A stretch of 64,000 bases of DNA from Macropodus opercularis (GCA_030770545.1 JAUCMP010000028.1:11985501-12049500); one strand, 5' to 3'. Positions 1 through 9,160 are shown, counted from the stretch's first letter. Program-made: numbers and translations. Notes: generated from the sequence alone by a model not told the origin.

Positions 1-56
1 CTTAACCACCCCCAATACCACAAAGCACAGTTTCAAAAAAACAAACACACACCCAC

Positions 57-3000
57 TCAAATACCCTCCTGTCCCCCTTCTCCTAACAACCCCTTCCATT
101 TTTCCTTGGCCGCGTGAAACCCCCACCTCTTTATATCCCACCTCCCTTGTTCTTGCACCTCCCACACTACCTTCCTCACCACTTCACCCTCTGTGGCAAT
201 CCTCCCTCCTCTCACCAGCTCCTGTCTTGCTCTCCACAAACCCTTTTTAAAAAGGCTTATCACTACCCATTGCTGGCCCACTACCCCCACCCCTCTTTCC
301 ACCACTTCCCATGTCAGAGTCACACCTGGTCCCAAACGCTGCAAATCCTTCTCTGCTCTTGCCCACACCACCCCTGCAAACCCACAATCCCACATCACGT
401 GGCGTACAGTTTCCTCCTCTGTGCAGTGTGGCCGCGGACACACTGGTGTTCTGCACAGCCCATGCCTGTGCATCTTCTCCCGCACGGGGAGGCACTTGTG
501 GAGGCATAGCCAATTTAGGTCCCTCAGCCCATTTTCCAGACCCGGCCGCTGCACCGACATCCACACACCCACAGGAATACCAGGCAAAGGCCGCAGGGCC
601 ACCTTCCCCCTGACCTCCGCATATGTCCTCCTCTGGTCCCTCCATACCCCGTCCCGCAAAACCTCAGGGTGCTCCCTCAGCCACCTTGCTGCATGCTCAT
701 AATACCACGGAAGTTGCTCAGCTCTCGGTACCAGGTGAGACCACCTTATGAGCCGTCTAGCCGGATATGAAAAGAAAAAACGCTGCCCCCAAACAGCCGG
801 ATGTGCTCCTTCTGCTGTCAGCCCGCGAAGCAGCGCAGTGACAAAAAGCACATCTAACTTCAGTGGGAAGTCTGGGACATCCCGGCCCCCATCCCCGACT
901 CCAGCCACCATACGCCCCCGTGCCACCCACTCGTACCTCCCCCCCCACACAAAATCAAAGACGCTGCGAACTAGAACCCGCCGCATGCACCTTGGCAGAG
1001 GGAAGACATTTGCCAGGTGCAGCAGAGACGCCAGTATGTCAGCTTTCAAGACCAGGACCTTCCCCGAAAGCGTCAGCTGCCGTCCCTTCCAGAGTCCCAG
1101 CTTCACACGGACCTTTGCCAGACGGTCTGTCCAGTTCAAGGCGGCACTGCCAGTGTTCTCAAAAAGCACTCCCAAAATCTTGACTGGGCCCTGGCAGACT
1201 GGTATTTCCCCAACAAGGTCTGTGCGGTGCTTCCACCTCCCAAAAAACTTCACCGTGCTTTTTTCCAGATTCAACTGAGATCCTGACACCCTACCAAATG
1301 CCGTGAAAATCCCCAAAACCTGTGCCAAACTCCTGTCTTCCCCCAGCAGCAAGGTGGTGTCGTCCGCGTATTGAGAAAGCTTTGTCCTCCGCAGCCCGCC
1401 ACCCGGTACCAGTGCCCCCACCACCCCAGGGGCTGCCCTGATCGCCGCTGCAACTGGCTCCATATAGAGCACGAACAGCAGCGGCGACAAGGGGCAGCCT
1501 TGCCGCACCCCCGACCGCACTGCGAACTCTCTGCTTAGCTGCCCGTTCACCATCACTGCACTGCTTGCCCCGACATACAAGTGCTCTAGCCACCCCACAA
1601 ACCCTTCCCCAAACCCCATCCCCCTCAATACTCTAAACAAAAACCCCCAGTGCACCCGGTCGAAAGCCTTCTCCAGGTCTAGCCCCACCACCATCAATGG
1701 CAACTGTCGATCCTCGGCCCAGTACATGACATCACGGAGGAGCTGGAGGTTTTGGTGGACCGACCTCCCCGCCACACCACACGTCTGATCCACGTGGACC
1801 GCACAGGGGAGGACCGCCCCCAGTCGCCTGGCCAGGACTCGGGCCAGGATCTTGTAGTCCACCCCCAACATGGTCAGTGGTCTCCAGTTTTTTAACTCTG
1901 ACCTGTCACCCTTTTTGTGCACCAATGTGATCACACCTACTCTAAACGATGACCCCCACTTCCCCTCCCTTAATCCCTCTGACAAAACCTCCAGCAAGGC
2001 TGGCCCCAACAACTTCCAAAACACCACATAGAACTCTACCGGCAGCCCATCCCTCCCCGGGACCTTGCCCCGCTTCATGGCTGTAAGAGCGTTCTTTAGC
2101 TCATCCAACATTAGCGGGACCTCCAGTCCCCTAGCCTGCTCACCGGTCACCCGCCCCCCAACCAAATCCACAAAATTGCCTGCTCCTACGTCTACCACCA
2201 CTCGCTCCCCTAGGAAGCTCTCATAGAAGCACGCTGCCACCTCCGCCATCCCCACTGTGTCCCCCACCACCTGTCCCCCACTGTCACGCACCCCATGAAA
2301 TACCTGTCGGGCTTTGGCCACTCTAACTGACCCAAAAAAACAGGCATTACACCCTTCGTTCCACTCCCGGAACTCCCCACGACTAGCCACCAAATAAGCC
2401 CTGGCCTGCTCCTTGTATGCTGCCCTCAGGCTGGCCACAGCGCGCTTGCCATCCTCCTCCCTTAAAACCCCACCCGCGTTCAGCACCACCTGCTGCCATT
2501 CCAGCACTCTCTGCAGCCCTTCCACCTCCTTCCTCCTCTCCCGTACCCTTTCCCTCGAAAACCGAATACAAAACCCTCTCAGACGCCCCTTCACCATCTC
2601 CCACCACTCACCCGCTGTGTCGTAAAACCCCCTAAGTCCCAGCAGACCCTCTATGAAGACTGAGCACTGGGCTCGAAAGGCCTCCAGCTCAAGCAGGCAG
2701 CAGTTCAGCCTCCAGTAACCAGGCCCATAAACCGGGCTCCCTACCGACCCCGTAAAAACCACACCACAGTGATCTGAAAAAAAATTGGGGACCAGTCTGC
2801 CGTGCTCCAGGACCATCGCTCGTGAAAAGAAAATCCCATCCAAGACACTCGCGTTCCCCCGGGAGTTGCGCCAGGTGGGGTCAACCAACGGCGGCTGCAC
2901 CGTCTGACTCCCGTTCACCATACCCAATACCTGGAAAGGCGCCAACCACCCCTCCAAACCACTCCCCACATCCTCATTCCAGTCCCCCCCCACAATCAGA

Positions 3001-3404
3001 GTTCTGTTGGTGGCGCAGTGGGGGACCAGTTCCTCCACCATGGCCCGCCTGTCTGCGGCAACCTGTGACCCATACACCCCAATGGCTCGGAACCGGTGCC
3101 CATCCAATTCAAAATCCGCCCCCACCACCCTACCCTGTTCCACCACAAAGGAGCGCTCCACCTGTGCCCCCCTCCCAAACAAAATGCCCACGCCAGACGA
3201 GTGGACTCCCCCCACACTCCAAACCGCCCTGCCCTCCCCCCACTCCCTCCCAAAACGCTCTGCATCCCCCCTGTCCCTCAAGTGCACTTCCTGTAACAAA
3301 ACCACATCCAAACTTAATCCCTTTAAAAACAAAAAAACAGACACTCGCTTTAGTGGGTCACGCAGCCCTCTTACATTAAAAGTGCCCACCTTTACAGTCC
3401 CCAT
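57..3404 (-). CDS. Keno A ORF2: APE endonuclease / reverse transcriptase
   Basis: This 1115-residue polyprotein nicks the U2 target and copies the element RNA by target-primed reverse transcription. The N-terminal APE-type endonuclease (about residues 1-230) shows LLQEVH (E39), GGDWNE (139-144) and SDH (210-212). The RT shows NWRPLTML near 505, motif A with D576 and KAFD at 579-582, SGVRQGCPLSP near 631, and the catalytic YADD at 679-682. A Cys/His cluster near 985-1035 (CLHKC, later CPRPHC and H..WDC) matches the C-terminal zinc-binding region of Tx1-clade ORF2. The ATG at 3404 lies 84 bp after ORF1. There is no internal stop or frameshift. The family call is strong; activity is inferred from the open frame only. 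Confidence 0.93.
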   Translation of the reverse strand: MGTVKVGTFNVRGLRDPLKRVSVFLFLKGLSLDVVLLQEVHLRDRGDAERFGREWGEGRAVWSVGGVHSSGVGILFGRGAQVERSFVVEQGRVVGADFELDGHRFRAIGVYGSQVAADRRAMVEELVPHCATNRTLIVGGDWNEDVGSGLEGWLAPFQVLGMVNGSQTVQPPLVDPTWRNSRGNASVLDGIFFSRAMVLEHGRLVPNFFSDHCGVVFTGSVGSPVYGPGYWRLNCCLLELEAFRAQCSVFIEGLLGLRGFYDTAGEWWEMVKGRLRGFCIRFSRERVRERRKEVEGLQRVLEWQQVVLNAGGVLREEDGKRAVASLRAAYKEQARAYLVASRGEFREWNEGCNACFFGSVRVAKARQVFHGVRDSGGQVVGDTVGMAEVAACFYESFLGERVVVDVGAGNFVDLVGGRVTGEQARGLEVPLMLDELKNALTAMKRGKVPGRDGLPVEFYVVFWKLLGPALLEVLSEGLREGKWGSSFRVGVITLVHKKGDRSELKNWRPLTMLGVDYKILARVLARRLGAVLPCAVHVDQTCGVAGRSVHQNLQLLRDVMYWAEDRQLPLMVVGLDLEKAFDRVHWGFLFRVLRGMGFGEGFVGWLEHLYVGASSAVMVNGQLSREFAVRSGVRQGCPLSPLLFVLYMEPVAAAIRAAPGVVGALVPGGGLRRTKLSQYADDTTLLLGEDRSLAQVLGIFTAFGRVSGSQLNLEKSTVKFFGRWKHRTDLVGEIPVCQGPVKILGVLFENTGSAALNWTDRLAKVRVKLGLWKGRQLTLSGKVLVLKADILASLLHLANVFPLPRCMRRVLVRSVFDFVWGGRYEWVARGRMVAGVGDGGRDVPDFPLKLDVLFVTALLRGLTAEGAHPAVWGQRFFFSYPARRLIRWSHLVPRAEQLPWYYEHAARWLREHPEVLRDGVWRDQRRTYAEVRGKVALRPLPGIPVGVWMSVQRPGLENGLRDLNWLCLHKCLPVREKMHRHGLCRTPVCPRPHCTEEETVRHVMWDCGFAGVVWARAEKDLQRLGPGVTLTWEVVERGVGVVGQQWVVISLFKKGLWRARQELVRGGRIATEGEVVRKVVWEVQEQGRWDIKRWGFHAAKEKWKGLLGEGGQEGI

Positions 3405-3488
3405 GACACTTTAAACAACACCCTTCCCTCACAAACACTCCCCCACATGCTACCCCGATTTAACAATACCATAAAAACTTCCCCCATC

Positions 3489-4850
3489 TCAGTCCCCAAA
3501 GTTGTCCTCATCGCCCATCTGTTCTGCCCAAGAGAAAGGCCGTTCGGCCCCCCGCTCTCCATCCTCCCGCCGATCCAGCCTCTCTCGGCCCACCTCTGCT
3601 AAGGTGGGAAGCGAGAGGAGCCCAGGAGACAGAGCAAAGTCCAAATCAAAAGTCTCCATCCCTGCTGAGCCCAGCCCCGAAGACGAGCTTGGCCCCTCCT
3701 CCAGCGGCGATGCTATCTCTGCCTGCAGTTCACGCTCTCCCTCGCCTGTGTTGCCGGTCCCCTCCTCACCTTCCGCCGACAGTTGCACTTCCCCCTTCTG
3801 CTTTTTCTTCGGCCCCCTCTCCACCGCCGGCCGCTCTGCTCCGCCCTCCTCCTCCATTACCGGTCCTCTGCTTCTCCCGCGCGCCTTCCTGCCGACCCTC
3901 TCTTGCCCGCCATCTTTCTTCTGGTCCGCCACTCTCCCAGTTGGAATCTCAGGGTCCAGAGCAGCCAAGGGTTCGCCCAACTCTGGCAGAGCGCGGGCTG
4001 CCTCCTCCTTGGCATTACTGCTCGACTCCTCCACTCCACCCTCGACCTCCTCCGAGCTGAGCCTCTGTCCCTTCGCCACCGCCTTCTCCCGCCCGCCACT
4101 CGCTCCGCCGGCCACCTCGCCGTAAGTCTTCCTCCTCCCAAGACAATCCCTGTACAGGTGTCCCAATTCTCCACACCCGTGGCAGGCCTTGTTGTACGGG
4201 CAGCTGCTGGTGTCATGGCCCTCCCTCTCACAGTACCTGCAAAACAAATTTCCACATCCCACCTCCACGTGCCCATGCCGCTTGCACCGCCGACAAAACA
4301 ACGGTTGCCTTGCATAAAACAGGTAGCCCCTGTCTGCTCCCAACTGAAAAAATGCAGGCGGGTGCTTCAAGCCATCTTCACTGTCCTTGTCTGCGTGCAA
4401 CAAAACTTGAAACTGTCGCCGCCCTGTCCAGTAGCCCAGCGGGTCCTTCACAAACCGTGCAGCAGACACCACCTCTGCAAAGCGTCCCAAAAACTCTCCC
4501 AGTGCTAAGTCTGTTACATATGGATTAAATGTGTGTACTGTCACCACTCTAAAGTTTGGTTTGTCTAGGCTTGCCACCATGAAAAAAGACAAAGGTGCAA
4601 CAGTTCCCAACTGATTGCAGCTCACCATCACCACTTGATACTTCTCAGCTGAGGCAAGCGTGACATCATAGGATTTTGCCTGCTGGTTCCACTGCAGGCA
4701 ATACACATCCAATACCGTCAACTTGAGCTGCTCCTGAATCACCTTCCGGCAAAAGATGTCTCGCGGCATCACGTCTTTCCCCTCGTCCTTCCATTGAAAC
4801 CGAATGGTGTTCCTCAAACCAACACGAGGCGCAGATCCTCCAGCTGCCAT
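3489..4850 (-). CDS. Keno A ORF1: nucleic-acid-binding protein with three CCHC knuckles
   Basis: About 453 residues from the ATG at 4850. The frame is open a further 27 nt upstream, but only to a non-ATG codon. Three consecutive CX2CX4HX4C knuckles lie at about residues 186-236 (CRRC, CRYC and CHGC starts). Upstream, residues 90-165 (VTVHTFNPYVTD to GRRQFQVLL) look RRM-like in pattern. The C-terminal half is acidic and low-complexity with a lysine-rich stretch. In LINEs of this type ORF1 coats the element RNA and acts as a chaperone in the RNP; that role is inferred from the family. The start codon lies 48 nt downstream of the U2 sequence, so the mRNA leader would be almost entirely U2. Confidence 0.9.
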   Translation of the reverse strand: MAAGGSAPRVGLRNTIRFQWKDEGKDVMPRDIFCRKVIQEQLKLTVLDVYCLQWNQQAKSYDVTLASAEKYQVVMVSCNQLGTVAPLSFFMVASLDKPNFRVVTVHTFNPYVTDLALGEFLGRFAEVVSAARFVKDPLGYWTGRRQFQVLLHADKDSEDGLKHPPAFFQLGADRGYLFYARQPLFCRRCKRHGHVEVGCGNLFCRYCEREGHDTSSCPYNKACHGCGELGHLYRDCLGRRKTYGEVAGGASGGREKAVAKGQRLSSEEVEGGVEESSSNAKEEAARALPELGEPLAALDPEIPTGRVADQKKDGGQERVGRKARGRSRGPVMEEEGGAERPAVERGPKKKQKGEVQLSAEGEEGTGNTGEGERELQAEIASPLEEGPSSSSGLGSAGMETFDLDFALSPGLLSLPTLAEVGRERLDRREDGERGAERPFSWAEQMGDEDNFGD

Positions 4851-4898
4851 CTCCCCGCCCACTCCAAATCGCTCCAAACACGAAGTAAGTACTCTGCC

Positions 4899-4980
4899 CC
4901 CCGGGTAGGGGACGTATCAGATATTAAACTGATAAGAACAGATACTACACTTGATCTTAGCCAAAAGGCCGAGAAGCGAT
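4899..4980 (-). pseudogene. U2: U2 snRNA nt 1-82, 5' flank of Keno A (unit 1)
   Basis: Nucleotides 1-82 match the intact U2 copies of this array, starting at 4980 and ending in the GGGG at 4899-4902, after which Keno sequence begins. The U2 promoter to the right is intact. The fragment keeps stem-loop I and the branch-point-recognition segment but lacks the Sm site and 3' half. The other half of this gene lies outside the window. Confidence 0.93.
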
Positions 4981-5023
4981 GACCTGCATGCTCGTGATGC
5001 CAGAGGCCGCCTCTTTTGGGCGC

Positions 5024-5041
5024 CCCTCGCTGGTCGCGGTG
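5024..5041 (-). promoter_or_regulatory. U2 PSE driving the U2-Keno A junction
   Basis: The PSE-like motif beginning CACCGCGACC lies at -61 to -44 of the interrupted U2 gene of unit 1 and is unchanged from intact units. It is the only recognisable promoter upstream of Keno A. Confidence 0.6.
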
Positions 5042-5180
5042 CAGTGTGTTGAACTGGCAGCGAGAAAGCGCCGTCTGCTTAGCACCGCCCACAGCCGTGC
5101 TCTCCTTGCACGCCCCCAGATCTTCCACATGACGATCCACTGCAGGCCCGCTGAGCGTCAGGGCCTGTGCTGACGCGCGT

Positions 5181-5404
5181 ACATGACGTTACACCCACAC
5201 ATGGCAACGCATGCGTTTCAAAGCATCGAACCACAAACACACTCACACAGATAGGCTTGTATGCCTATCTGTTTTAATATTGTTTACATGAAGTTTTACA
5301 TGAAGTTACACCCACACATGGCAACGCATGCGTTTCAAAGCATCGAACCACAAACACACTCACACAGATAGGCTTGTATGCCTATCTGTTTTAATATTGT
5401 TTAT
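5181..5404. repeat. Duplicated ~117-bp segment in the U2 upstream spacer
   Basis: Two direct copies (5181-5297 and from 5298) each begin ACATGA(C/A)GTTACACCC and end in GTTTTAATATTGTTTA. The pair recurs upstream of U2 in every unit. It starts about 200 bp upstream of U2 nt 1, where a distal sequence element would be expected. I see no clear octamer or Staf site in it, only a CRE-like TGACGT. Confidence 0.8.
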
Positions 5405-5494
5405 TATTGGTGTTATTGTCTGTTAAGCGCCTTGGACAACTCTGTGTTGGGATGTGGCGCTCTATAAATAAAGTTTGATTGATTGATTGATTGA
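5401..5494 (+). repeat. Old SINE/LINE-type 3' tail fixed in each array unit
   Basis: The segment contains GTTAAGCGCCTTGG, a GGCGCTCTATAAATAAA box and a terminal (TTGA)n run. This is the typical 3' tail of interspersed fish retroposons. The same copy sits at the same place in every unit, so it entered the spacer before the array amplified. The parent family is not identified. Confidence 0.6.
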
Positions 5495-5606
5495 CACTCA
5501 CGCATATAAAGTGACACAGGCAGGACACTCTGCAGCTCTGCGTGCACAAAACGCGAGGCCACGAGAAAGACTTGGGAGGGGTCGTCTCTCGACGCCGGTG
5601 TATTTC

Positions 5607-5625
5607 TCTGTTACTTTCACAAAAC
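5607..5625 (-). terminator. U5 3' box (unit 2)
   Basis: On the minus strand the sequence reads GTTTTGTGAAAGTAACAGA, a close fit to the vertebrate snRNA 3' box GTTTN(0-3)AAARNNAGA, starting about 6 nt past the U5 3' stem. It directs 3' end formation by the Integrator pathway in Pol II snRNA genes. It is present in the other units too; unit 13 has a substitution inside it. Confidence 0.8.
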
Positions 5626-5630
5626 TCTGG

Positions 5631-5752
5631 CGGCTCTGCCGAGGGGCAAAGCCCAGCAAAAATTGACTCAACCCGTTTGAGTTCCTCTCCACGGAAATCT
5701 TTAGTAAAAGGCGAAAGACTTGTGCGTTATGAAGAGAAACCGGAGCGAAGAT
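5631..5752 (-). ncRNA. U5: U5 snRNA gene, unit 2
   Basis: On the minus strand it shows U5 stem I (GGTTTCTCTTC pairing with GGAGAGGAAC), the invariant loop I GCCTTTTAC, an Sm site AATTTTTG and a 3' hairpin around GGCTTTGCCCC. U5 contacts exon ends in the spliceosome through loop I. The 5' end is placed at 5752 (ATCTTCGCTCC...) because that puts the PSE at -60 as in U1 and U2; it is uncertain by a few nt. This copy belongs to the A-type variant (ACTCAAACGGG). The gene begins only 172 bp downstream of the U1 3' end. Confidence 0.92.
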
Positions 5753-5794
5753 GGCCCGGGCCTCAAAGCGAAGCAGAGGCCCCTCGTCTTCCCA

Positions 5795-5812
5795 GCCACA
5801 GCCGTCACGGAA
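5795..5812 (-). promoter_or_regulatory. U5 PSE-like element (unit 2)
   Basis: On the minus strand it reads TTCCGTGACGGCTGTGGC at about -60 to -43 of U5. It shares the CCGTGAC core of vertebrate PSEs (SNAPc binding). The same sequence lies at the same offset in all 14 U5 copies. Confidence 0.6.
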
Positions 5813-5904
5813 GGCCCAGCTATCGCCGCTTGCTAGGCCCCTCCCCTTGCCCGGAGCCATGCGCCCGATAGGCTCTGTGCAATCAGAGTGGCTCACGACT
5901 AAGC

Positions 5905-5917
5905 TTTTGTCTTTGAC
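5905..5917 (-). terminator. U1 3'-box-like motif (unit 2)
   Basis: GTCAAAGACAAAA on the minus strand begins about 8 nt past the U1 3' end, where the 3' box is expected. It fits the consensus less well than the U5 box. Confidence 0.45.
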
Positions 5918-5924
5918 AGCTGAC

Positions 5925-6087
5925 GAGGGGAGAGCGCGAACGCAGTCCCCCACTACCACAAATTATGCAGTCGAGATTCCCGCATTTGGGGAATTCGCAG
6001 GGGTCAGACAGCCGGTGTGCAATGGCTGAGCCTCGCCCTGGGTGAACCACCTTCTTGATCATGGTATCTCCCCTGCCAGGTAAGTAT
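5925..6087 (-). ncRNA. U1: U1 snRNA gene, unit 2
   Basis: 163 nt beginning ATACTTACCTG, the 5'-splice-site recognition sequence of U1, followed by GCAGGGGAGATACC (stem-loop I), a stem-loop II with ATTGCAC in the loop, stem-loop III (CCCCAAATGCGGG) and the Sm site AATTTGTGG, ending in the GCGTTCGCGCTCTCCCC hairpin. U1 base-pairs with 5' splice sites. The promoter is complete, with a PSE at -60 and a Staf-type distal element at about -200. Confidence 0.97.
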
Positions 6088-6129
6088 GACTTGCTCCGCT
6101 CGCACTCAGGGAGCTCTCTCCGGGACTAA

Positions 6130-6147
6130 CCACGCTCACTGACGGTG
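6130..6147 (-). promoter_or_regulatory. U1 PSE (unit 2)
   Basis: CACCGTCAGTGAGCGTGG on the minus strand at -60 to -43. It resembles the vertebrate PSE consensus CACCGTGACTTGAAAGTG in sequence and position. It is conserved in all U1 copies. Confidence 0.7.
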
Positions 6148-6266
6148 CTGACAGTGGGAAGAAGGCAGCTTTGCGGAGCCTACCGGTCTGCACCAGTTGT
6201 ACTTTTCAGTAAAGGCTGGCGAACGTTAGTCGCTGTTCTTTCTCTGTCTTGTTGTTTTCTCCCAAA

Positions 6267-6297
6267 GGGGAGCAAACTTGTCCCATCATGCATTGCT
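6267..6297 (-). promoter_or_regulatory. U1 distal sequence element: Staf/ZNF143 site with octamer-like motif
   Basis: The plus strand reads CCCATCATGCATTGC, a near-perfect Staf/ZNF143 site, next to an octamer-like GAGCAAACT. It lies about 180-210 bp upstream of U1, the usual place of a snRNA distal enhancer, and is unchanged in every unit with U1. A diverged copy survives outside the array at 42697-42736. Confidence 0.8.
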
Positions 6298-6390
6298 GCC
6301 TTTTCCCACAGGAAATCCCATAGGCTGGACAGAAGGTGAGCCCGACAGAGCGGAGCGCAATGACAATGGCTTGGCGTTGAACACAGAGTG

Positions 6391-6581
6391 TGGGGGTGCA
6401 CCGTTCCCAGAAGCGCTGCAATACCAGGTCGATGCGTGGAGTGGACGGAGCAAGCCCCTGTTCCACCTCCCTGCTCCAAAAAGCAATTTAATATATGGTC
6501 CCCGGGTAGGGGACGTATCAGATATTAAACTGATAAGAACAGATACTACACTTGATCTTAGCCAAAAGGCCGAGAAGCGAT
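6391..6581 (-). ncRNA. U2: U2 snRNA gene, unit 2
   Basis: 191 nt starting ATCGCTTCTCGGCC and containing the branch-point-recognition GTGTAGTATCTGTTC (nt 31-45), stem-loop II, the Sm-like CTTTTTGG, stem-loops III and IV and the 3' end GTGCACCCCC. U2 pairs with the intron branch site and with U6. This is the array's reference sequence; the Keno target lies at nt 38/39, inside the branch-point region. Confidence 0.97.
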
Positions 6582-6624
6582 GACCTGCATGCTCGTGATG
6601 CCAGAGGCCGCCTCTTTTGGGCGC

Positions 6625-6642
6625 CCCTCGCTGGTCGCGGTG
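6625..6642 (-). promoter_or_regulatory. U2 PSE (unit 2)
   Basis: CACCGCGACCAGCGAGGG on the minus strand at -61 to -44. The CACCGCGAC core matches the core of the mammalian U2 PSE as I know it. It is conserved in all units, including the one that has lost the U2 gene body. Confidence 0.7.
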
Positions 6643-7248
6643 CAGTGTGTTGAACTGGCAGCGAGAAAGCGCCGTCTGCTTAGCACCGCCCACAGCCGTG
6701 CTCTCCTTGCACGCCCCCAGATCTTCCACATGACGATCCACTGCAGGCCCGCTGAGCGTCAGGGCCTGTGCTGACGCGCGTACATGACGTTACACCCACA
6801 CATGGCAACGCATGCATTTCAAAGCATCGAACCACAAACACACTCACACAGATAGGCTTGTATGCCTATCTGGCTTGTATGCCTATCTGTTTTAATATTG
6901 TTTACATGAAGTTTTACATGAAGTTACACCCACACATGGCAACGCATGCGTTTCAAAGCATCGAACCACAAACACACTCACACAGATAGGCTTGTATGTC
7001 TATCTGTTTTAATATTGTTTATTATTGGTGTTATTGTCTGTTAAGCGCCTTGGACAACTCTGTGTTGGGATGTGGCGCTCTATAAATAAAGTTTGATTGA
7101 TTGATTGATTGACACTCACGCATATAAAGTGACACAGGCAGGACACTCTGCAGCTCTGCGTGCACAAAACGCGAGGCCACGAGAAAGACTTGGGAGGGGT
7201 CGTCTCTCGACGCCGGTGTATTTCTCTGTTACTTTCACAAAACTCTGG

Positions 7249-7370
7249 CGGCTCTGCCGAGGGGCAAAGCCCAGCAAAAATTGACTCAACCCGTCTGAGT
7301 TCCTCTCCACGGAAATCTTTAGTAAAAGGCGAAAGACTTGTGCGTTATGAAGAGAAACCGGAGCGAAGAT
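7249..7370 (-). ncRNA. U5: U5 snRNA gene, unit 3
   Basis: Loop I and Sm site intact. This copy carries the G variant (ACTCAGACGGG) 3' of stem I, the commoner form in the array. Confidence 0.92.
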
Positions 7371-7542
7371 GGCCCGGGCCTCAAAGCGAAGCAGAGGCCC
7401 CTCGTCTTCCCAGCCACAGCCGTCACGGAAGGCCCAGCTATCGCCGCTTGCTAGGCCCCTCCCCTTGCTCGGAGCCATGCGCCCGATAGGCTCTGTGCAA
7501 TCAGAGTGGCTCACGACTAGGCTTTTGTCTTTGACAGCTGAC

Positions 7543-7705
7543 GAGGGGAGAGCGCGAACGCAGTCCCCCACTACCACAAATTATGCAGTCGAGATTCCCG
7601 CATTTGGGGAATTCGCAGGGGTCAGACAGCCGGTGTGCAATGGCTGAGCCTCGCCCTGGGTGAACCACCTTCTTGATCATGGTATCTCCCCTGCCAGGTA
7701 AGTAT
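7543..7705 (-). ncRNA. U1: U1 snRNA gene, unit 3
   Basis: Same as the unit 2 U1 by eye, with a canonical ATACTTACC 5' end and an unchanged PSE and distal element. Confidence 0.96.
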
Positions 7706-8008
7706 GACTTGCTCCGCTCGCACTCAGGGAGCTCTCTCCGGGACTAACCACGCTCACTGACGGTGCTGACAGTGGGAAGAAGGCAGCTTTGCGGAGCCTA
7801 CCGGTCTGCACCAGTTGTACTTTTCAGTAAAGGCTGGCGAACGTTAGTCGCTGTTCTTTCTCTGTCTTGTTGTTTTCTCCCAAAGGGGAGCAAACTTGTC
7901 CCATCATGCATTGCTGCCTTTTCCCACAGGAAATCCCATAGGCTGGACAGAAGGTGAGCCCGACAGAGCGGAGCGCAATGACAATGGCTTGGCGTTGAAC
8001 ACAGAGTG

Positions 8009-8199
8009 TGGGGGTGCACCGTTCCCAGAAGCGCTGCAATACCAGGTCGATGCGTGGAGTGGACGGAGCAAGCCCCTGTTCCACCTCCCTGCTCCAAAAA
8101 GCAATTTAATATATGGTCCCCGGGTAGGGGACGTATCAGATATTAAACTGATAAGAACAGATACTACACTTGATCTTAGCCAAAAGGCCGAGAAGCGAT
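8009..8199 (-). ncRNA. U2: U2 snRNA gene, unit 3
   Basis: Intact 191-nt copy, same as the unit 2 U2 by eye. Its upstream spacer has the long form with the 17-bp repeat. Confidence 0.96.
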
Positions 8200-8866
8200 G
8201 ACCTGCATGCTCGTGATGCCAGAGGCCGCCTCTTTTGGGCGCCCCTCGCTGGTCGCGGTGCAGTGTGTTGAACTGGCAGCGAGAAAGCGCCGTCTGCTTA
8301 GCACCGCCCACAGCCGTGCTCTCCTTGCACGCCCCCAGATCTTCCACATGACGATCCACTGCAGGCCCGCTGAGCGTCAGGGCCTGTGCTGACGCGCGTA
8401 CATGACGTTACACCCACACATGGCAACGCATGCATTTCAAAGCATCGAACCACAAACACACTCACACAGATAGGCTTGTATGCCTATCTGGCTTGTATGC
8501 CTATCTGTTTTAATATTGTTTACATGAAGTTTTACATGAAGTTACACCCACACATGGCAACGCATGCGTTTCAAAGCATCGAACCACAAACACACTCACA
8601 CAGATAGGCTTGTATGTCTATCTGTTTTAATATTGTTTATTATTGGTGTTATTGTCTGTTAAGCGCCTTGGACAACTCTGTGTTGGGATGTGGCGCTCTA
8701 TAAATAAAGTTTGATTGATTGATTGATTGACACTCACGCATATAAAGTGACACAGGCAGGACACTCTGCAGCTCTGCGTGCACAAAACGCGAGGCCACGA
8801 GAAAGACTTGGGAGGGGTCGTCTCTCGACGCCGGTGTATTTCTCTGTTACTTTCACAAAACTCTGG

Positions 8867-8988
8867 CGGCTCTGCCGAGGGGCAAAGCCCAGCAAAAATT
8901 GACTCAACCCGTCTGAGTTCCTCTCCACGGAAATCTTTAGTAAAAGGCGAAAGACTTGTGCGTTATGAAGAGAAACCGGAGCGAAGAT
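8867..8988 (-). ncRNA. U5: U5 snRNA gene, unit 4 (deleted unit)
   Basis: Intact U5 (G variant) and the only snRNA gene left in this unit. Its PSE is intact. The sequence further upstream is changed by the deletion that removed U1 and U2, so any distal element within U1 would be lost here. Confidence 0.9.
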
Positions 8989-9160
8989 GGCCCGGGCCTC
9001 AAAGCGAAGCAGAGGCCCCTCGTCTTCCCAGCCACAGCCGTCACGGAAGGCCCAGCTATCGCCGCTTGCTAGGCCCCTCCCCTTGCTCGGAGCCATGCGC
9101 CCGATAGGCTCTGTGCAATCAGAGTGGCTCACGACTAGGCTTTTGTCTTTGACAGCTGAC

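Larger units (their letters stand above)
1..4898 (-). mobile_element. Keno-type (Tx1 clade) non-LTR retrotransposon copy A, inserted in U2
   Basis: This is a full two-ORF LINE whose 3' UTR runs off the left edge of the window. Its 5' end abuts U2 nt 1-82 at 4899, and only about 48 nt separate that junction from the ORF1 ATG at 4850. ORF1 has three CCHC knuckles, and ORF2 has an APE endonuclease and an RT. That layout and the U2 target fit the Keno family of the Tx1 clade, which is known to be U2-specific. Both ORFs are open, so the copy may be young. The other U2-specific family I know, Utopia, uses a restriction-like endonuclease, and none is seen here. Confidence 0.88.

Noticed and set aside
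4981..5630. 5S rRNA gene linked in the array
   Set aside because: No 5S internal control region or 5S sequence is present in the spacers.
5498..5959. Recurring 153-aa minus-strand ORF in every array unit (and 109-, 151-, 101-, 92-aa companions)
   Set aside because: These frames run across the U5, U1 and U2 genes and their promoters. They recur only because the unit recurs, and they carry no protein family signal.
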